From positions 675,001 through 739,000 of the forward strand of contig JACVTC010000015.1 in assembly GCA_016946835.1 (NCBI GenBank): a stretch of 64,000 nucleotides of DNA, given 5' to 3'. Positions 62,867-64,000 of this stretch are shown here, one piece after another. The DNA comes from Neocallimastix lanati (nom. inval.) (taxonomy: Eukaryota > Neocallimastigomycota > Neocallimastigomycetes > Neocallimastigales > Neocallimastigaceae). The notes below the pieces were generated by a model. That model saw nothing but the letters and a program-made list of their open reading frames with translations. It was not told where the DNA came from and ran no database searches. The translations under genes were made by a program, and so were the position numbers. Within the stretch, counting starts at the first letter, position 1, and each line of letters starts with the position of its first letter.

Positions 62867-64000
62867 TTAATATTTCCAGTGATTATTAATAAATTCAATT
62901 CTTTTCTTGAGCCAATCTGCAACATAATTTGCATGTTCTGGTTGTGAATCAAGTGGAGGAATTACTGGAAGAGCTTCTCCTGCAACAGATTTATCATGAT
63001 CTTCAGTATCCCATCTTTGATGTTCTATTTCAAAGGCCTTAGCATTAGTTTCAGTAATTTTGTGAATATTATCAATAGCCTTATTGAAGGCTCCCTTTTG
63101 ATAGTACTCATTCCACTTCTTTCTAATGAGTTCTTGGTACCATTCTTGATACATGAGAACACTTAACCATGGATTAATATCAGTACCTGGAGCATTACTA
63201 GCCGTTGGAACAATATTGGCAGCAAATAAACCTTGACCATTTTCACAACGTTTAATACCAAGTGCTGAATCATAATCCCATGGAGCTTCAAATCTAAGTT
63301 TCTTTTTTCCTTCAGCACTGAAATCTACATCCATATAGAAACTAGAGAAAGCAACATCAGCATCACATGCAATTTCATTAATGATATAGAAAAGAGCTAA
63401 TGAATTAACATCAACCACCTTTTCAACGGCTTGTTGTGGGGTAAGTTCAGCGTTTTCAACAATTTCACTGTAATCTTCATTGAATTCAAAAGTTTTATTG
63501 TTATAGGCAGCTTCATACATGATATCATAAACCTTATTAATGTAATTAGCAATAAAATCATGTTGAGCTTGGGAATTAATATCACTACTTATAGCAATTT
63601 GTTCATCCCCCATACCACCTTCTGGAGACTTTGTTTCTAAACCACCTTTTCCATCGTAGCCCTTTAATGGATCTCTATTATGGTAATCAATGAGAACCTT
63701 ATTTAATGGATCCTCAAGATATGCGTAACCATCATGTTCAAGTAAGTAACTAATATCAGAACCTTCATAGCCCTTCTTTGGTTCAACTCCTTCAATTCTA
63801 CCCTCAGCAATTTGTTGTTGTTCAGCTAAAATGTAGACACCTTCATATTCTCCATTGATAGTAACTTCAACGTATCTAGTATCGGAGACGTAGTAGCCTT
63901 CAGTACTATAAATTTCACGAGCAATAGAAAGAACGCTTACATCTCTGACAAGAGATTCATCTTTGTAACTAGAAAGAAGAATCCAATTTTTGTAGGCTCC
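62867..64000 (-). CDS. CotH kinase-family protein (C-terminal part; N-terminus beyond window)
   Basis: The minus-strand frame is open from the window edge to the stop at 62867-62869, 377 residues visible; the ATG at 63613 is internal. CotH signatures: YKNWILLSSYKDESLVRDV and VEVTINGEYEGVYILAEQ (both upstream of 63613), then FYIINEIACDADVAFSSFY and FEAPWDYDSALG, the WD.D.A.G motif of the CotH kinase fold. In Bacillus CotH phosphorylates spore-coat proteins. Anaerobic gut fungi have many CotH proteins, often in dockerin-bearing cellulosomal proteins. Here the C-terminus ends in IEFINNHWKY with no dockerin after the CotH domain; a signal peptide or dockerin could lie in the missing N-terminal part. 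Codon use is richer in C/G than the neighbours. Confidence 0.92.
   Translation of the reverse strand, partial: GAYKNWILLSSYKDESLVRDVSVLSIAREIYSTEGYYVSDTRYVEVTINGEYEGVYILAEQQQIAEGRIEGVEPKKGYEGSDISYLLEHDGYAYLEDPLNKVLIDYHNRDPLKGYDGKGGLETKSPEGGMGDEQIAISSDINSQAQHDFIANYINKVYDIMYEAAYNNKTFEFNEDYSEIVENAELTPQQAVEKVVDVNSLALFYIINEIACDADVAFSSFYMDVDFSAEGKKKLRFEAPWDYDSALGIKRCENGQGLFAANIVPTASNAPGTDINPWLSVLMYQEWYQELIRKKWNEYYQKGAFNKAIDNIHKITETNAKAFEIEHQRWDTEDHDKSVAGEALPVIPPLDSQPEHANYVADWLKKRIEFINNHWKY

Overview
The window looks like nuclear DNA of an anaerobic gut fungus (Neocallimastigomycota). Non-coding DNA is almost pure A/T, full of homopolymer, AT and AAT tracts. Genes have many short GT-AG introns and asparagine-rich (AAT) low-complexity protein. 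A CotH-type gene sits at the right edge, a family abundant in the cellulosomal proteomes of these fungi. An ARMC9-like ciliary/basal-body gene fits an organism with flagellated zoospores. The species assignment is inference; domain and motif calls were read directly from translation.

Left part (1-29.7 kb). A decayed LINE opens the window. Three multi-exon plus-strand genes follow: an ARMC9 homologue (3.06-12.03 kb, about 20 exons), a cysteine-rich secreted protein with a probable GPI signal (14.5-17.2 kb), and a SIZ/PIAS-type SUMO E3 ligase with SAP, PINIT and SP-RING regions, SUMO-interacting motifs and a huge poly-Asn tail (20.8-27.5 kb). LINE relics lie at 17.8-18.4 kb and about 28.5-29.7 kb; the second holds a G-quadruplex-type tract.

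Middle (30.2-37 kb). A Ty1/Copia relic runs in gag-integrase-RT-RNase H order. Next comes an intronless 14-helix DHA2-type MFS transporter with a one-base homopolymer frameshift in its last helix, then a 5'-truncated LINE end.

Right part (37.2-60.8 kb). This is the most unusual region. An 8.7-8.9 kb unit occurs twice in direct orientation. Each unit is a near-perfect palindrome: two divergent copies of a 901-residue PEP-utilising phosphotransferase (rifampicin phosphotransferase / PEP synthase-like) separated by a mirrored spacer with a unique loop of about 330 bp. Three copies are intact. The fourth carries a precise 757-bp internal inversion between GGTA and TACC. A 5.2-kb LINE with a poly(A) tail and an 11-bp target-site duplication sits between the units, exactly at the edge of the second.

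Right edge (60.8-64 kb). AT-rich DNA with one orphan possible exon, then a minus-strand CotH kinase-family gene that runs out of the window.
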